Source: Apoda limacodes (taxonomy: Eukaryota > Arthropoda > Insecta > Lepidoptera > Limacodidae). From it: a stretch of DNA of 64,000 nt. The stretch is taken from contig OX291557.1 in assembly GCA_946406115.1 (NCBI GenBank), positions 6,852,501 to 6,916,500 on the forward strand, in the 5' to 3' direction. Shown piece after piece: positions 11,880-21,445 of the stretch (within the stretch, counting starts at the first letter, position 1; each line of letters begins with the position of its first letter). The notes beneath the pieces were generated by a model. The model had not been told where the DNA came from. It saw only the letters and a program-made list of their open reading frames with translations, and made no database searches. The position numbers and the translations under genes were made by a program.

Positions 11880-12140
11880 CCGTTAAAATCATAGACTTTG
11901 AGTTCTGTAATCTATCCTATCTACTGCTCAATAGCCTCTCAAATTTGACCACACTAGAATGCGACAAAATTAATCTACGATACCTTTTCTCTTTTTGACA
12001 AAAAAAAAACAAATGTAGAGAGAAACGACTACTCGCTGCACGTTCGCTTTGTCTCTGTCACACTTTGTGTTGTGACTAGAAAATGTGCTGTCCAGTCTGT
12101 TAGTCTAAAATCTTTTCAGTCTGTTAGTCTAAATTCTGGT
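11880..12140 (+). repeat. Family D dispersed repeat, copy 2, with a 24-bp tandem duplication
   Basis: ATCATAGACTTTGAGTTCTG, TACTGCTCAATAGCCTCTC, GCACGTTCGCTTTGTCTCTG, TCACACTTTGTG and ATGTGCTGTCCAGTC follow the order of copy 1 at 4.65-4.99 kb. At the end, CAGTCTGTTAGTCTAAAATC+TTTT (12,093-12,116) is repeated directly as CAGTCTGTTAGTCTAAATTC (12,117-12,138), a fresh-looking tandem duplication. Confidence 0.55.
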
Positions 12141-12155
12141 CCAAATCGTTTTTTT

Positions 12156-12640
12156 TTACCTATTTGGCTTAGTGTCCGCCGTATACGGAGCAAACACTAC
12201 AAACGAATACACCTCCGTTTCCTTCTTCAGAGTCTCGCCCAAAAGCCAGGTGAAGCAGCAATAATTTTTCTGACTGACTATGCAGTTGGCTGATGCAGCC
12301 ATTACTGCTTCACCGGACTTTTTGTGGCAAGACTCTGAAGAAACCTCAGCCCACGCAGCGCCCAACGCTCAAGGGCTCCCCGCGGGGGGAGCTTCGGCTT
12401 GGGTTGTCGCTCTCGGGGGCGTCCCTTCGACCGGCGTGAGTCTCGAACCCGAAAGTGAGTCACCGCAAGGAGGAGAGCCCGTTACGCGGGTGTGGTTGCG
12501 ATTGAGTGGGGCGAGAAGCGCCCCGGCACTCTTTAATACCTCGTACAAGAGGTAGGTCCGTGCGTTCGCCGACGAACCCGGGGACGTCGGCGTCGTGTTA
12601 GGGGGGAGGCCCTATTAGGGGAGACTAATACGCTTACGCT
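12156..12640 (-). pseudogene. GC-rich repeat G, copy 1, broken coding remnant
   Basis: A block far richer in G+C than its surroundings. Read on the minus strand it gives PNTTPTSPGSS about 12,570-12,600, then GDSLSGSRLTPVEGTPPRAT, a stop, and ALGAAWAEVSSESCHKK towards 12,310. PNTTPTSPGSS also appears in the minus-strand reading of 26.70-26.98 kb. Shared nucleotide blocks include GGGGCGAGAAGCGCC and GACGAACCCGGGGACGTCGG. The shared reading frame and proline/serine-rich content suggest a fragment of a retroelement protein. The family is not identified, and a duplicated host-gene fragment is a weaker alternative. Confidence 0.45.
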
Positions 12641-13107
12641 AACTGGTTTGAATACTTTTGATCTGAAAAATGAACCCCTTTGCACCCGAAAACTATGGCC
12701 GACAACAAAAAATTAAAGGTGATACTCAATGAACGGCTGAAAACTGTTGTTTTAATTTTTTTTTATTTTGAGAGTTATTGGCTTCGTTTTTGGAAAAAAA
12801 TGTGATAAACCACTACTTAAAACATAGTTCCATCTCTCTGATCATTCCTAAATTGTGCATTGCCGTTTTCATATTTTGAGCCAAAATCATATTAGTTTTG
12901 ATTTTAAAATTAAAAAATAAGTCGATTAAGAAAAAAATAGGTATATTTTCACGGCCTTCTCTTAGCAAGTAGATAACCGGTAGCTATTTCTCCAACCACA
13001 CCATCATATGCACCCGCCTCGTTTCAAGGTTCATTACAGTTCTATATGAAAGAGGGTGAGTCCATCACTGCAACCACTGTGGTAAATACACTGTAGCTAA
13101 ACTTTTC
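12641..13107. other. AT-rich stretch, nothing recognised
   Basis: No supported feature. Confidence 0.4.
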
Positions 13108-13205
13108 TTTTATACCACCAAGGTGGCAAACAAGCTTACGGCCCGTGCTATGTATTACAGTAGCCTATATGGACGCTTGCAACACCAGAACTTCGTATCA
13201 CTCAG
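13108..13205 (-). mobile_element. RT-A retrotransposon, isolated 3' tail, minus strand
   Basis: TTTTATACCACCAAGGTGGC, AAACAAGCTTACGGCCCG, then AGTAGCCTATATGGACGCTT and GCAACACCAG. Part of the usual middle (TGATGGTAAGCGGTCACC) is altered. Confidence 0.75.
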
Positions 13206-13624
13206 CCCATTGCTCACCGTCAAAAATGTAAGATGCGTTTTGTTGACTGCTTCAATGAGTTTAATGTCATAATCCTGCCAAGTTCAAAAGTCATAAATTC
13301 TGTATATCACAGTACAAATCTTGGTTCATTCTCTTTGGTAGGATTACCGCATTATGTACATTATGTCGGTCAACAAAACGCCACTTTAATAACTTTTGTC
13401 GTGAAGAACCGCAATCTGTAGCACATGTAGTAAACCCCGGCGATTGCTCATTGACACTGTTATGGGCAGAAGATTGTTTGAACAATAGGCTGAAACGTGT
13501 CATGTCTTGAACAACTTCAGTGTTTTTTTTCAGGTATTATTCAATCATTTTAAAACTAAATTTTACATTTTCGTTTAAAACAAATCTATACTAATATCTG
13601 CACTTATACAAAGCTAAAGAATTT
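13206..13624. other. AT-rich stretch, nothing recognised
   Basis: Antisense-overlapping frames of 62 and 70 codons lie here without recognisable motifs. Confidence 0.4.
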
Positions 13625-14209
13625 GTTCGTTTTAAGGGTTCCGTACCTCAAAAGGAACCCTTATAGGATCACTTTGTCGTCCATATGTCTGTCCGTCTGT
13701 CACATGCGACAAAAATTACCGTATTATTATTGCGTTGACTTAGATGCTTGATTTTTTTACAACTTTAAGTGACCGTAGACTTAAGTTGGTATTTGTTATT
13801 AATTTCAACTTGATACCTCTATCGCGATCTTGAGTAAAACGGTCTTGACAAACAGACAGACAAACTTATGTTTTTAATGTGTTATAACTACAAATTAACG
13901 CATTTCCTTCTTCCTATATTTGTAAAAAATTCGTATCAAATTTCATGATTCTCAGACGACGGGAAGTACCCCATATTATATTGATTTTTTTATGGATGCC
14001 GGATATGCGACTAAAATGGCGTATTTCAGCCGAATTTTTTTATTGCAGTGACTTAGAAGCTTGAATTTTTTTACAAAAATTTTTTTTTATTATTTGAAAT
14101 TAATGTCAACTTGATAACTTCACGCGTTGACAGATAGACAGACAGACAGACAGCAAAGTGATTCTATAAGAGTTCCCGTTTTCTTTTTGAGGTACGTAAC
14201 TCTAAAAAC
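13625..14209. repeat. Family A dispersed repeat, full length with inverted ends
   Basis: The left end AAGGGTTCCGTACCTCAAAA with GGAACCCTTATAGGATCACT is mirrored by the right end CAAAGTGATTCTATAAGAGT, then TTTTTGAGGTACGTAACTCT. The ends are imperfect terminal inverted repeats of about 50 bases, and each has a CTGT or GACA tract just inside. The interior repeats a module twice (GTGACTTAGATGCTTGATTT near 13,735; GTGACTTAGAAGCTTGAATT near 14,049), so the repeat is partly a tandem dimer. A SINE abuts its right end. Class unknown; the inverted ends suggest a foldback or non-autonomous DNA element. Confidence 0.65.
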
Positions 14210-14516
14210 GTCGGTGGTGGCCGAGGGGTTTAAATTTTACTTCACGTACCAAGTGGCGGAGGTTTGAACCCCGGGGTCGGCGCGTACCAATGAGTATTTT
14301 CTTAATTTCTCAAGTACACTGATTTATTCACACCACTGGCTATTCGGTAAAGGAAAACATCGTGAGGAAACCTGCAAACGTAAAGTAAAAAAAAAAGACG
14401 TAGGTATGTGAAGTCCACAATCCGCACTGGGCCCGCGGGTGGACTACTGCCCAAATCACCCTCGCTTATGAGGGTAGGCCGTTCCCCAATAGTGGGGACG
14501 AATGAAGGCTGGCAAG
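14210..14516 (+). mobile_element. tRNA-derived SINE (SINE1) bounded by a target-site duplication
   Basis: The head GTCGGTGGTGGCCGAGGGGT has an A-box-like GTGGCCGAGGGG, and GGTTTGAACCCCGG is a B box with one C-to-T change. The body carries GTAAAGGAAAACATCGTGAG and GAAACCTGCAAACGT, then GTGAAGTCCACAATCCGCAC, GGACTACTGCCCAAATCACC and AGTGGGGACGAATGAAGGCT. This order is what I know from a widespread lepidopteran SINE. Flanks AACTCTAAAAAC (14,198-14,209) and AACCCTAAAAAC (14,517-14,528) are an 11/12 match and look like the target duplication, made in the end of the family A repeat. RNA polymerase III transcription of the source element is expected from family knowledge. Confidence 0.85.
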
Positions 14517-16241
14517 AACCCTAAAAACAGAAAGTACACATAAGCGAAAACACATTTGTTTATTATGGTTTGTTAGTTTTGACACGTTAATCTCTGAAAC
14601 TACTATTCGGATTTGAATTTTTTTTATTACATTTTCGGAGCCCTATTGGTGGTGAACGTTATAGGCTATATGACTTACTTAACGCTATCGCTCTTAGGCA
14701 CAGAGTAGTAAATTGACGCGAGTTTACTGGGACTTAATTAATGAATTACTAAACTTAATTCAAGTCCACTTAATAACCATTTAACTTAAAAAAATTGTTA
14801 TATTATTTGTTAAGGCGCCTACTTATGACAATTACTATTGAGCAACAGCGTAGGTTTTAAAATAGTTCTCTGTAGACTAGACAATACAATATTAAATTTT
14901 TATGAATTTATATAAATAAACCACCTAAAAAGCCTGTACCAAAATACATTTCAGAGAACAAGTAATTTCTATCCATCAAACTAGCAATTTCAATAACGAA
15001 CATTCCAATACAGTTTGGAAATATGATTTAAAACTTTTATTACAACCTACGTTCTGTCTGAGTTCAATAAACTTGCGTCGCGACAATTTCGGATGCACAG
15101 CGCGTGTCCAAAATAATAGGCTGTATAGCTCACGTCCTTTGCCGACTACAATAGCCTATAAATAAATAAATAAAAAAGAGATAATATATTAGAATCACTT
15201 GATATTCTAACTTGACAGTTACTTTGTATGCTCTCTAAGCTGATAAATATGGCGTGATGACGTGAAGATGTATTCGTAAAACTTGTAATTTAATGTTTAT
15301 ATGCATCTATATCTATTTTCATGAATTAATAATTGCTTGCAGAGCAGATGACCTGTCATTTAGATGCCATATTTGTTATGGATTGTTTCATTATTTTTTA
15401 TGATGAAACGAAGGATAATTTGCGGTGGAACATTATATTAGAATTTTGGTTGTGTTGCTGCAAGTCTTATGTTATTTTTCTTTCATCACATTACAAGTAA
15501 ATATTGTCATAACGTGCAGGCATAGTGGGTGCTAAGACCTTAGTTACTCCCTTGGGCTTTTTCTTTGTAAATTTTACTCTCCTCAAGGCAAAGCTTTCGA
15601 GCGGGCGATCGGTAATGACGCACCTATTCTATTAAGTATGTATAAAAGCTGTCTGTTCAAAATTAAAACTACGCATGCGAGCAAGCGAGTAATTACAAGT
15701 TTGAACTTTAGCCAACACTTTTTCATCTGGAGGTGGCGTTGTTTTCTCTACTTCTATTCCCACCATTACAATTTTGTTTTGGTTAGTGTTTTTTTTTTAT
15801 TCACCTTATTTTTTTATTTATTTACTCATAAATGTGATGAAAAGCATTGTGTGTAACACGGGTGTACTAAAATCATAAAATCGAGCCCTTAAATCCTTCA
15901 GCTTTCGGCCTTAGGCTTTTAAACAGCTTCTTGTTAGTAATTATCTCCTTACCACCCTTAAACATTTTATATTTCACTGCGACTATGAATTCAACAATAT
16001 TCGAACCTTTGATTTTGAACTTCGCATGACTAAGTGATTTAAGTTAAAGTTTCGTACATTTGTTATGAATAAATTAAACTATTTTCAATTTTCTACCTTC
16101 TAAAATGATATTACTAAACATTGTTGTGTTGTTGCAAATGCTGACTTTATATCTATGTATGATTCAAAAACATGCCCAACCTCAAATAATATATTATATG
16201 CGAAATACAAAAACACAAACTGGTGTTCTTTAGTTACCCAC
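14517..16241. other. 1.7 kb AT-rich stretch without a supported gene
   Basis: After the SINE target duplication (14,517-14,528) I find no repeat shared with other parts of the window. The 72-codon frame at 15.64-15.86 kb has no recognisable motif. Confidence 0.4.
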
Positions 16242-16320
16242 ACGTTCTGTAGCTCAATTAGCAGTGCAAAAAGACGGTATTTTAGGGTAGCAGGTTTAAG
16301 TCCGGGTTTGAAAAAAAAAT
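16242..16320 (+). pseudogene. tRNA-like relic with A and B boxes
   Basis: GTTCTGTAGCTCAATTAGCA holds an A-box-like TAGCTCAATTAGC (16,250-16,262), and GGTTTAAGTCC (16,293-16,303) is a B box with one mismatch. Spacing (about 40 bases) suits a tRNA or tRNA-derived SINE head. The acceptor arms do not pair convincingly, so it is not a functional tRNA. An A run follows directly (16,311-16,319), which suggests a retroposed copy. Confidence 0.5.
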
Positions 16321-17178
16321 TGTTTCATTATAGTATTCAATAAAAATATTAGTTTAAAATACAAATACAGTGCATCAAACTTTTCTGACCTTGAGTGTTT
16401 TGTTGCACTTTGTATTCCATTATACTACGTAGACAATATATCTAAAATCTTAACTGGCAACTCCGTGGTTCTACCATAAAATGGGTTTAAACTGCCTAAC
16501 GGAGCTGTCTACGCTTTGATAGCATTTCTTGCCTACGCCTTACCAATTTTATTCATGTGAATGTTGTGATGCTGAATAGCGTTTTTCTTGTATTTGGTAG
16601 CCAAGTAATATTCAATCTTATTACTATGACAGTAAGACTTTTGTGTAACTTTGTATTGTGAAATTGATAGATCTGCTATTTCGATTTTGATAGGTTCATA
16701 GGTGCGTCGTAACATTGTGCTTGTAAGGCCTCGTTGGCACGAGACTTTTTTAACTTGGCTGTTAACTTTTTTAACGCTTTAACACGCGTTATTTTTATCG
16801 TTTAGAATAGACCTTATAACTTCTCCTGCGTTCGTGCGCACGCAAGCGCTATTTACGTTGGGTATTTTTAATCTCTTTGTAAAAAACGCTGTTAAGAAAA
16901 CTTCTGGCGCTTTTCACGTAATGCTTATTTAAACTTCCGTGCGAACGATGCCTTACTGTTGTTTAGAGTCTACTTTACGGTACTGCAAAAGACTCCTACG
17001 GAGTGTAGTTTGGAATATAACTGACTTTAACTGTCTTCTAGCAATGTGTAAGTCGTTGATTAAAACTTAAAGAGTCAAAAAGGTTTAATGAGATATTTTT
17101 CATTCAAATGAAACAAGTTTGTTTTCTGTGGTCAGATTTTCCTTATCTAATATCTAAAAAAAATAGATGGCGCTATGT
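16321..17178. other. AT-rich stretch, nothing recognised
   Basis: A 60-codon minus frame at 16.53-16.72 kb has no motif. No repeats seen. Confidence 0.4.

Positions 17179-17215
<37 letters not shown>
17179..17215. repeat. (TA)n microsatellite, about 17-18 units
   Basis: Uninterrupted alternating TA run. It is likely to vary in length between individuals. The 76-codon minus frame ending in YIYIYIYI is made by this run and is not a gene. Confidence 0.95.
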
Positions 17216-17218
<3 letters not shown>

Positions 17219-17514
17219 ACTGCACCGAATCGGATAATTAAAGTTGTGTTTATTATTGTTAGGGCAAGGTTTATATGAAATAAAAAAGGGTCAAGTGGGA
17301 GATGGACCCGCGCACTACTGGTAAACCTATTGTTATGAAATTTTGGTAAATGGTTGTGCACTGCCGGGGAAGGGTTTTTCAGAAATAAAAATTGGTCAAG
17401 CATACGCTGGGGTTTCTGAATTAGTACAACCCTTTCAAAATAGGTGGCACGCCAGTTGTTTTAAAAAAGAGAAACAACGTTCTCCGGGTCAGCTATCTGT
17501 TATTTGATCCAACT

Positions 17515-17645
17515 TAAAAGATAGGATAGTTTTTATCTCGATCTGTCAAGTGCGAGCCGGACTCGGGCAATTTAGGTAAAAATCAACTTTCGCCGGGTTA
17601 CAGAGGAACGGCAGCGGAACAACGTGCGCCGGGACCGCTAGTACA
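17515..17645. repeat. Mixed fragment of families C and B
   Basis: GATAGGATAGTTTTTATCTC resembles the middle of family C. GTCAAGTGCGAGCCGGACTC, GGGC is the reverse complement of the family B tail. The end GCGCCGGGACCGCTAGT resembles the family C terminus (GCGGGC...GCTAGT). The pieces are too short to order securely. Confidence 0.35.
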
Positions 17646-17659
17646 TATATATATTATAT

Positions 17660-17726
17660 GTATGCTCATAACATAGCGTAATAACTTATGTTAATAATAA
17701 CTTATTACGCTATGCTTATACTTTAC
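17660..17726. repeat. Foldback, perfect 13-bp inverted pair
   Basis: CATAGCGTAATAA (17,672-17,684) and TTATTACGCTATG (17,702-17,714) are exact reverse complements with a 17-base spacer. The ATATATGTATGC / ACATATACAGTA flanks extend the symmetry imperfectly. It is AT-rich and could be a MITE relic. Confidence 0.6.
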
Positions 17727-19230
17727 ATATACAGTAGGCATACAGATAGAAAATTTACATATAACCTATCTGTCCTTTATAGCGTTTTAAATATTTCTAT
17801 TTATTCTACCTAATTAAGAGGTCTTAGAAGTTTTTCAGCATAAGCAACGCTTAAGTCTTCTCGGCGTTCAATTAAGTCACGGACACATCCAGCATAAACT
17901 GAACTATCATTACAGGCGTATATTTAGCGCGACCAGCCTAACACTGAAGCTTCTATTGAAATAACGAACGAAATTTTATGATTTTATGGCAGAAAGCAAT
18001 AACTAAAATAAATGTTTCTTTATTTATTTTAAACTTAACTTCTAGAATAAAGACATTTTTTCAAATATATGTATAAAAGTAATCATGCAATAGGGTAAAG
18101 CAACATAAACACAAGTCAACACGAATTTGGTGCTTGAGTTCTGTGTACCCGATTTTGATTTCTTATACCTAATTTATGAAAAAAATAATATTTTAATCTC
18201 ATAAAGTTTGCTTATTACGAATGGTAACTTCTCGGCATTCGGCAAAAATCGTGTATTTTATTCATCATCGTTTAAAGTACAAAAGCACACTTTTCTTACA
18301 TAAATTGAGTTTTTGATTATTTTTCAATCAAAAAAATCAGACAATAGTCATTAAATAACACAAAAAAAAGTTGTATTTTGTTGACTTGTGTAATGATCGG
18401 ATATTGTCTAAGCGCTCTTAACTCCCTCAATTAACGCAAATCAATTAACGGTAGGCAAGAAATGAAAATCTGCGTTCAATAAGTCAAAAGTACTTATTTA
18501 TAACTTTAACTACTTACAAACCTTTTGTCGAATAGGCGGCTCCTAAACTTACAGTAGCATGTGCAATAGTCATAACGCTTTTAACTAAAATCGCATAATA
18601 GAGTGGAAATTGGTATATAAGAGCTTGAAGCGACAACTATAGTTTTATAGAGCTGTCTTTATACAGCCATTTTCTATAGCGGTAGAATCTTCACACAGCT
18701 CTAAAATTTCCTAGTCAAAGCCGGATAAACAAAGCGAATTCTCACGTATACATCTTACGACAGCACTTCCATACTAAACTGAGGACATGTAGGCACCGCA
18801 AGCTGTTGTAAAGGCAACCATTCAGGTGTTTGAAATCGGGCCGTTCACACCAACAGGGCTATTTGAGCTTACGAGTGTGACACACAGACTCGGAGGATGG
18901 TCAATAAAGCGTTACATAAGATGCCTCACCTTAGACTGCCCAATGAACATTTGCTTGTATAAAACATTTTTGCCATAATAGCATTTTTTACCAGCCACTC
19001 CACCCTATTCCAAAAGCTGGGTACGCTCATGTTAGTTAATTTGAGATCTGCTGAGACAGCAATTTTGTCGATAAGGTTATCAATTACCAATATGTAGTCA
19101 TTAGTTTATGATTATGGGAAGGTCTGTTATTTTACCCACAATGGCGGAATGAACGGAGGCGGTAAAAGCTTTGAAAAAAGTTTGTTTGTGTGAATACATG
19201 TCTGTAACCATTTTTTTAAGAAACTATTGC
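17727..19230. other. 1.5 kb AT-rich stretch without a supported gene
   Basis: No frame, TIR or shared repeat that I can support. Confidence 0.4.
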
Positions 19231-19686
19231 AGGCCTACAACTGATATGTTTCAATCGTAAAATCCTACGACGGTCGAGGAATCTACTAAATTGGTACTCT
19301 TAAGAGAACGTTGTTAGCTCCATAGCGCTTAATCGAGAACGGAATTTGATGGCCAATTTCGGAACTAAAATCCTATACAAATATTAAGAATCGATACTCT
19401 TGGCGCCATCGTATCGAGAGTGAAATTAGGTACGATGATCTGTGAAAAGAAATGTCAAAATTCTAAATTAAAAAAACAAAACTATCGCTAAGAAGATGTA
19501 ACTTTGACTTTAATATTTAATAGGTTCAGTATTATTTATATATTTTGTGATTCCAAAATGTGTGGAATCCCAATTTCAATCCAATCGCAATTTGGTTAAG
19601 GAGTACCGATAGAGATCGAGTTTAAGCTTGCCACGAAATTTGATTGAAACTGGATTGGGATTGAAACTGATATCAGTTGTAGGCCT
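19231..19686. mobile_element. MITE-like element with 17-bp exact terminal inverted repeats
   Basis: AGGCCTACAACTGATAT (19,231-19,247) is the exact reverse complement of ATATCAGTTGTAGGCCT (19,670-19,686). Just inside, TGTTTCAATC on the left faces GATTGGGATTGAAACTG on the right. The element is 456 bp with no transposase frame, as expected for a non-autonomous DNA transposon. No clear target duplication is visible, so the superfamily is open. Internal short repeats (AATCCCAATTTCAATCC / GGATTGGGATTGAAA) add further inverted symmetry. Confidence 0.6.
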
Positions 19687-19727
19687 CCTGGACCGATTTA
19701 GATCCAGTTTAAGGCATGACATCGGTA

Positions 19728-19915
19728 TCACCTCGGAGCAGATTATTAGTTTTGTGGATATGGGCCAACAGGGAGCACTACAGCTAATGTGTTTTAAATA
19801 AAATACAAGACCAAATTTAATGTGATTAGTTGAATAAAATAGGTATCACATTGGAGCAGGTTGTCTGTCATATTTTACAGCACCAGAAGGTGCTGCACTA
19901 GATGTGTTTCTTCAA
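19728..19915 (+). repeat. Degenerate ~114-bp direct duplication
   Basis: GGTATCACCTCGGAGCAGAT near 19,728 recurs as GGTATCACATTGGAGCAGGT near 19,842, and the following GGGAGCACTACAGCTAATGT recurs as AGGTGCTGCACTAGATGTGT. It is a diverged local duplication with no coding content seen. Confidence 0.45.
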
Positions 19916-20020
19916 ACGCCTGGCTCATTTTGACTTGGTTTATTGTATTACTTATACAGTATGTCCGGGGGAGTAGCAACCTAACTTTAAGGGTGGATTC
20001 TATGGTTAATTTCATAGATA

Positions 20021-21000
20021 AAAAACTCCTAAAGTGGGGGTCAGTAACTCACCCCCCCTGAGATATAGGTATTTAAAGAAAAGACGTCGCACGCTTCGCC
20101 TTATCCTTGTTAAACGTCATAATTTTGATATTTTGACGTCAAACAAGCGTCATGATGGTGTATTCTGATAGAGAAAACAATAACCTACTAAAATAACACC
20201 ACAAACAGCGGACATACATTTTGTGTTGTCAACAACTAAACCGTACACAAAATTTATGTCTGCTGTTTCAGCATTAGTATACTCGTAACCGCCTCGCGGC
20301 ATGACGATGGATAACAAAAACAGTCAACAGCAACAAATAACAACAATATTAACAAAAACTTAACAAAAACAAAAAACGTAACAAAAATAACGATGATACG
20401 GAATACTGCGGGAGCGAAAGTAGACCAACTGAGTTAGATCGAGTGAGTCGACTGACGATGAATGTAACAAATAATGAAGACAAGATGTTATTTGTCTCAC
20501 TCTTCCCCATGAAAAGATTATTAACTTACTCTTTCTTCATTGTTATTAGGATCACGGGATGCTTGGATGATCGGCTACCTGCCCGGGCGGGCGGGAAGAG
20601 GCGCTCGCTTTGTACTATAACTTTTAAATTAGAAGATTTTGGATTTTAATTTAAACGCCAATTTGTAGATAAGAAAGAATACTAACTATTCCATGCATAA
20701 AAAAAAGCATGTTAACGGCCTCAATTTTAAGTAAGGCAGGAAATAGTAAAAATATTACATTTTTTTTTCATCTTATATCGTTTAATAGTAATTTGAAATT
20801 AATTTGATGGGAGCTGTTGTGGTGTTATTTTAGTAGGTTATGGTTTTCTCTATCAGAATACACCATCATGACGCTTGTTTAACGTCAAAATATCAAAATT
20901 ATGACGTTTAACAAGGATAAGGCGAAGCGTGCGACGTCTTCTCTTTAAATGCCTATATTTCAGGGGGGGTGAGGTATTGATCCCCATCTGTCGAATTTTA
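20021..21000. mobile_element. ~980-bp non-autonomous element with ~188-nt terminal inverted repeats
   Basis: The left arm (20,021-20,209) and right arm (20,813-21,000) are reverse complements over nearly their whole length with few mismatches. Landmarks include ACTCACCCCCCCTGAGATAT / ATATTTCAGGGGGGGTGAGG, GACGTCGCACGCTTCGCCTT / AAGGCGAAGCGTGCGACGTC, and GATGGTGTATTCTGATAGAG and its mirror. Inside the left arm end, 20,203-20,271 is a separate hairpin whose arms share ACATA(A/C)ATTTTGTGT. The 600-bp interior has no transposase frame; CGGCTACCTGCCCGGGCGGG near 20,570 is a GC-rich spot. Long TIRs without coding capacity point to a MITE or foldback element. Superfamily unknown. Confidence 0.8.
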
Positions 21001-21349
21001 GTAATGGATTTTGTCAAAATTGCTTACCGAAATATAAAGCAGTGAGTACGAAGCGTTAGAAAACTCGCCTCAAACTTTACTGTTGTGTAAATGAGTAAGT
21101 TCTGTTAAGAAGCTATTCGTATGTGTATACCTACTGTTGACGGGCTCTTGTGAATTTTAAGACTTCATTATTGCACCTCGTTGTGCCGAAGACCATAAAA
21201 TTATTTTTGGATTCGAGACAGACTTGAATAACAATGTAGGCGTTAACTGTCGATTTGCCGTTACCGAAGGATAAAAAGCTACTGTCAATATCGTTATTGT
21301 TTTGTTAAATCTCGCCTGAAAGCAAATACCTATAGTAACTGCATTACTG
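21001..21349. other. AT-rich stretch, nothing recognised
   Basis: No supported feature. Confidence 0.4.
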
Positions 21350-21353
21350 CCTC

Positions 21354-21440
21354 GGCCCGCAAACGCAGCATAACCGGGCGATCATGAGTATGCGGGCCAA
21401 GGCATAGCTGAGGCACGCATCACAGAGTCCGGTTATGCTG
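21354..21440. repeat. GC-rich interleaved foldback
   Basis: CAGCATAACCGG (21,366-21,377) pairs exactly with CCGGTTATGCTG (21,429-21,440), and GGCCCGCA (21,354-21,361) pairs with TGCGGGCC (21,391-21,398). The two stems interleave, so both cannot form at once unless as a pseudoknot. It stands out from AT-rich flanks. The origin is unknown. Confidence 0.55.
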
Positions 21441-21445
21441 AGTTG

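Noticed and set aside
17173..17403. 76-codon minus frame ending in a YIYIYIYI tail
   Set aside because: The tail is the translation of the (TA)n microsatellite and the rest has no motif.
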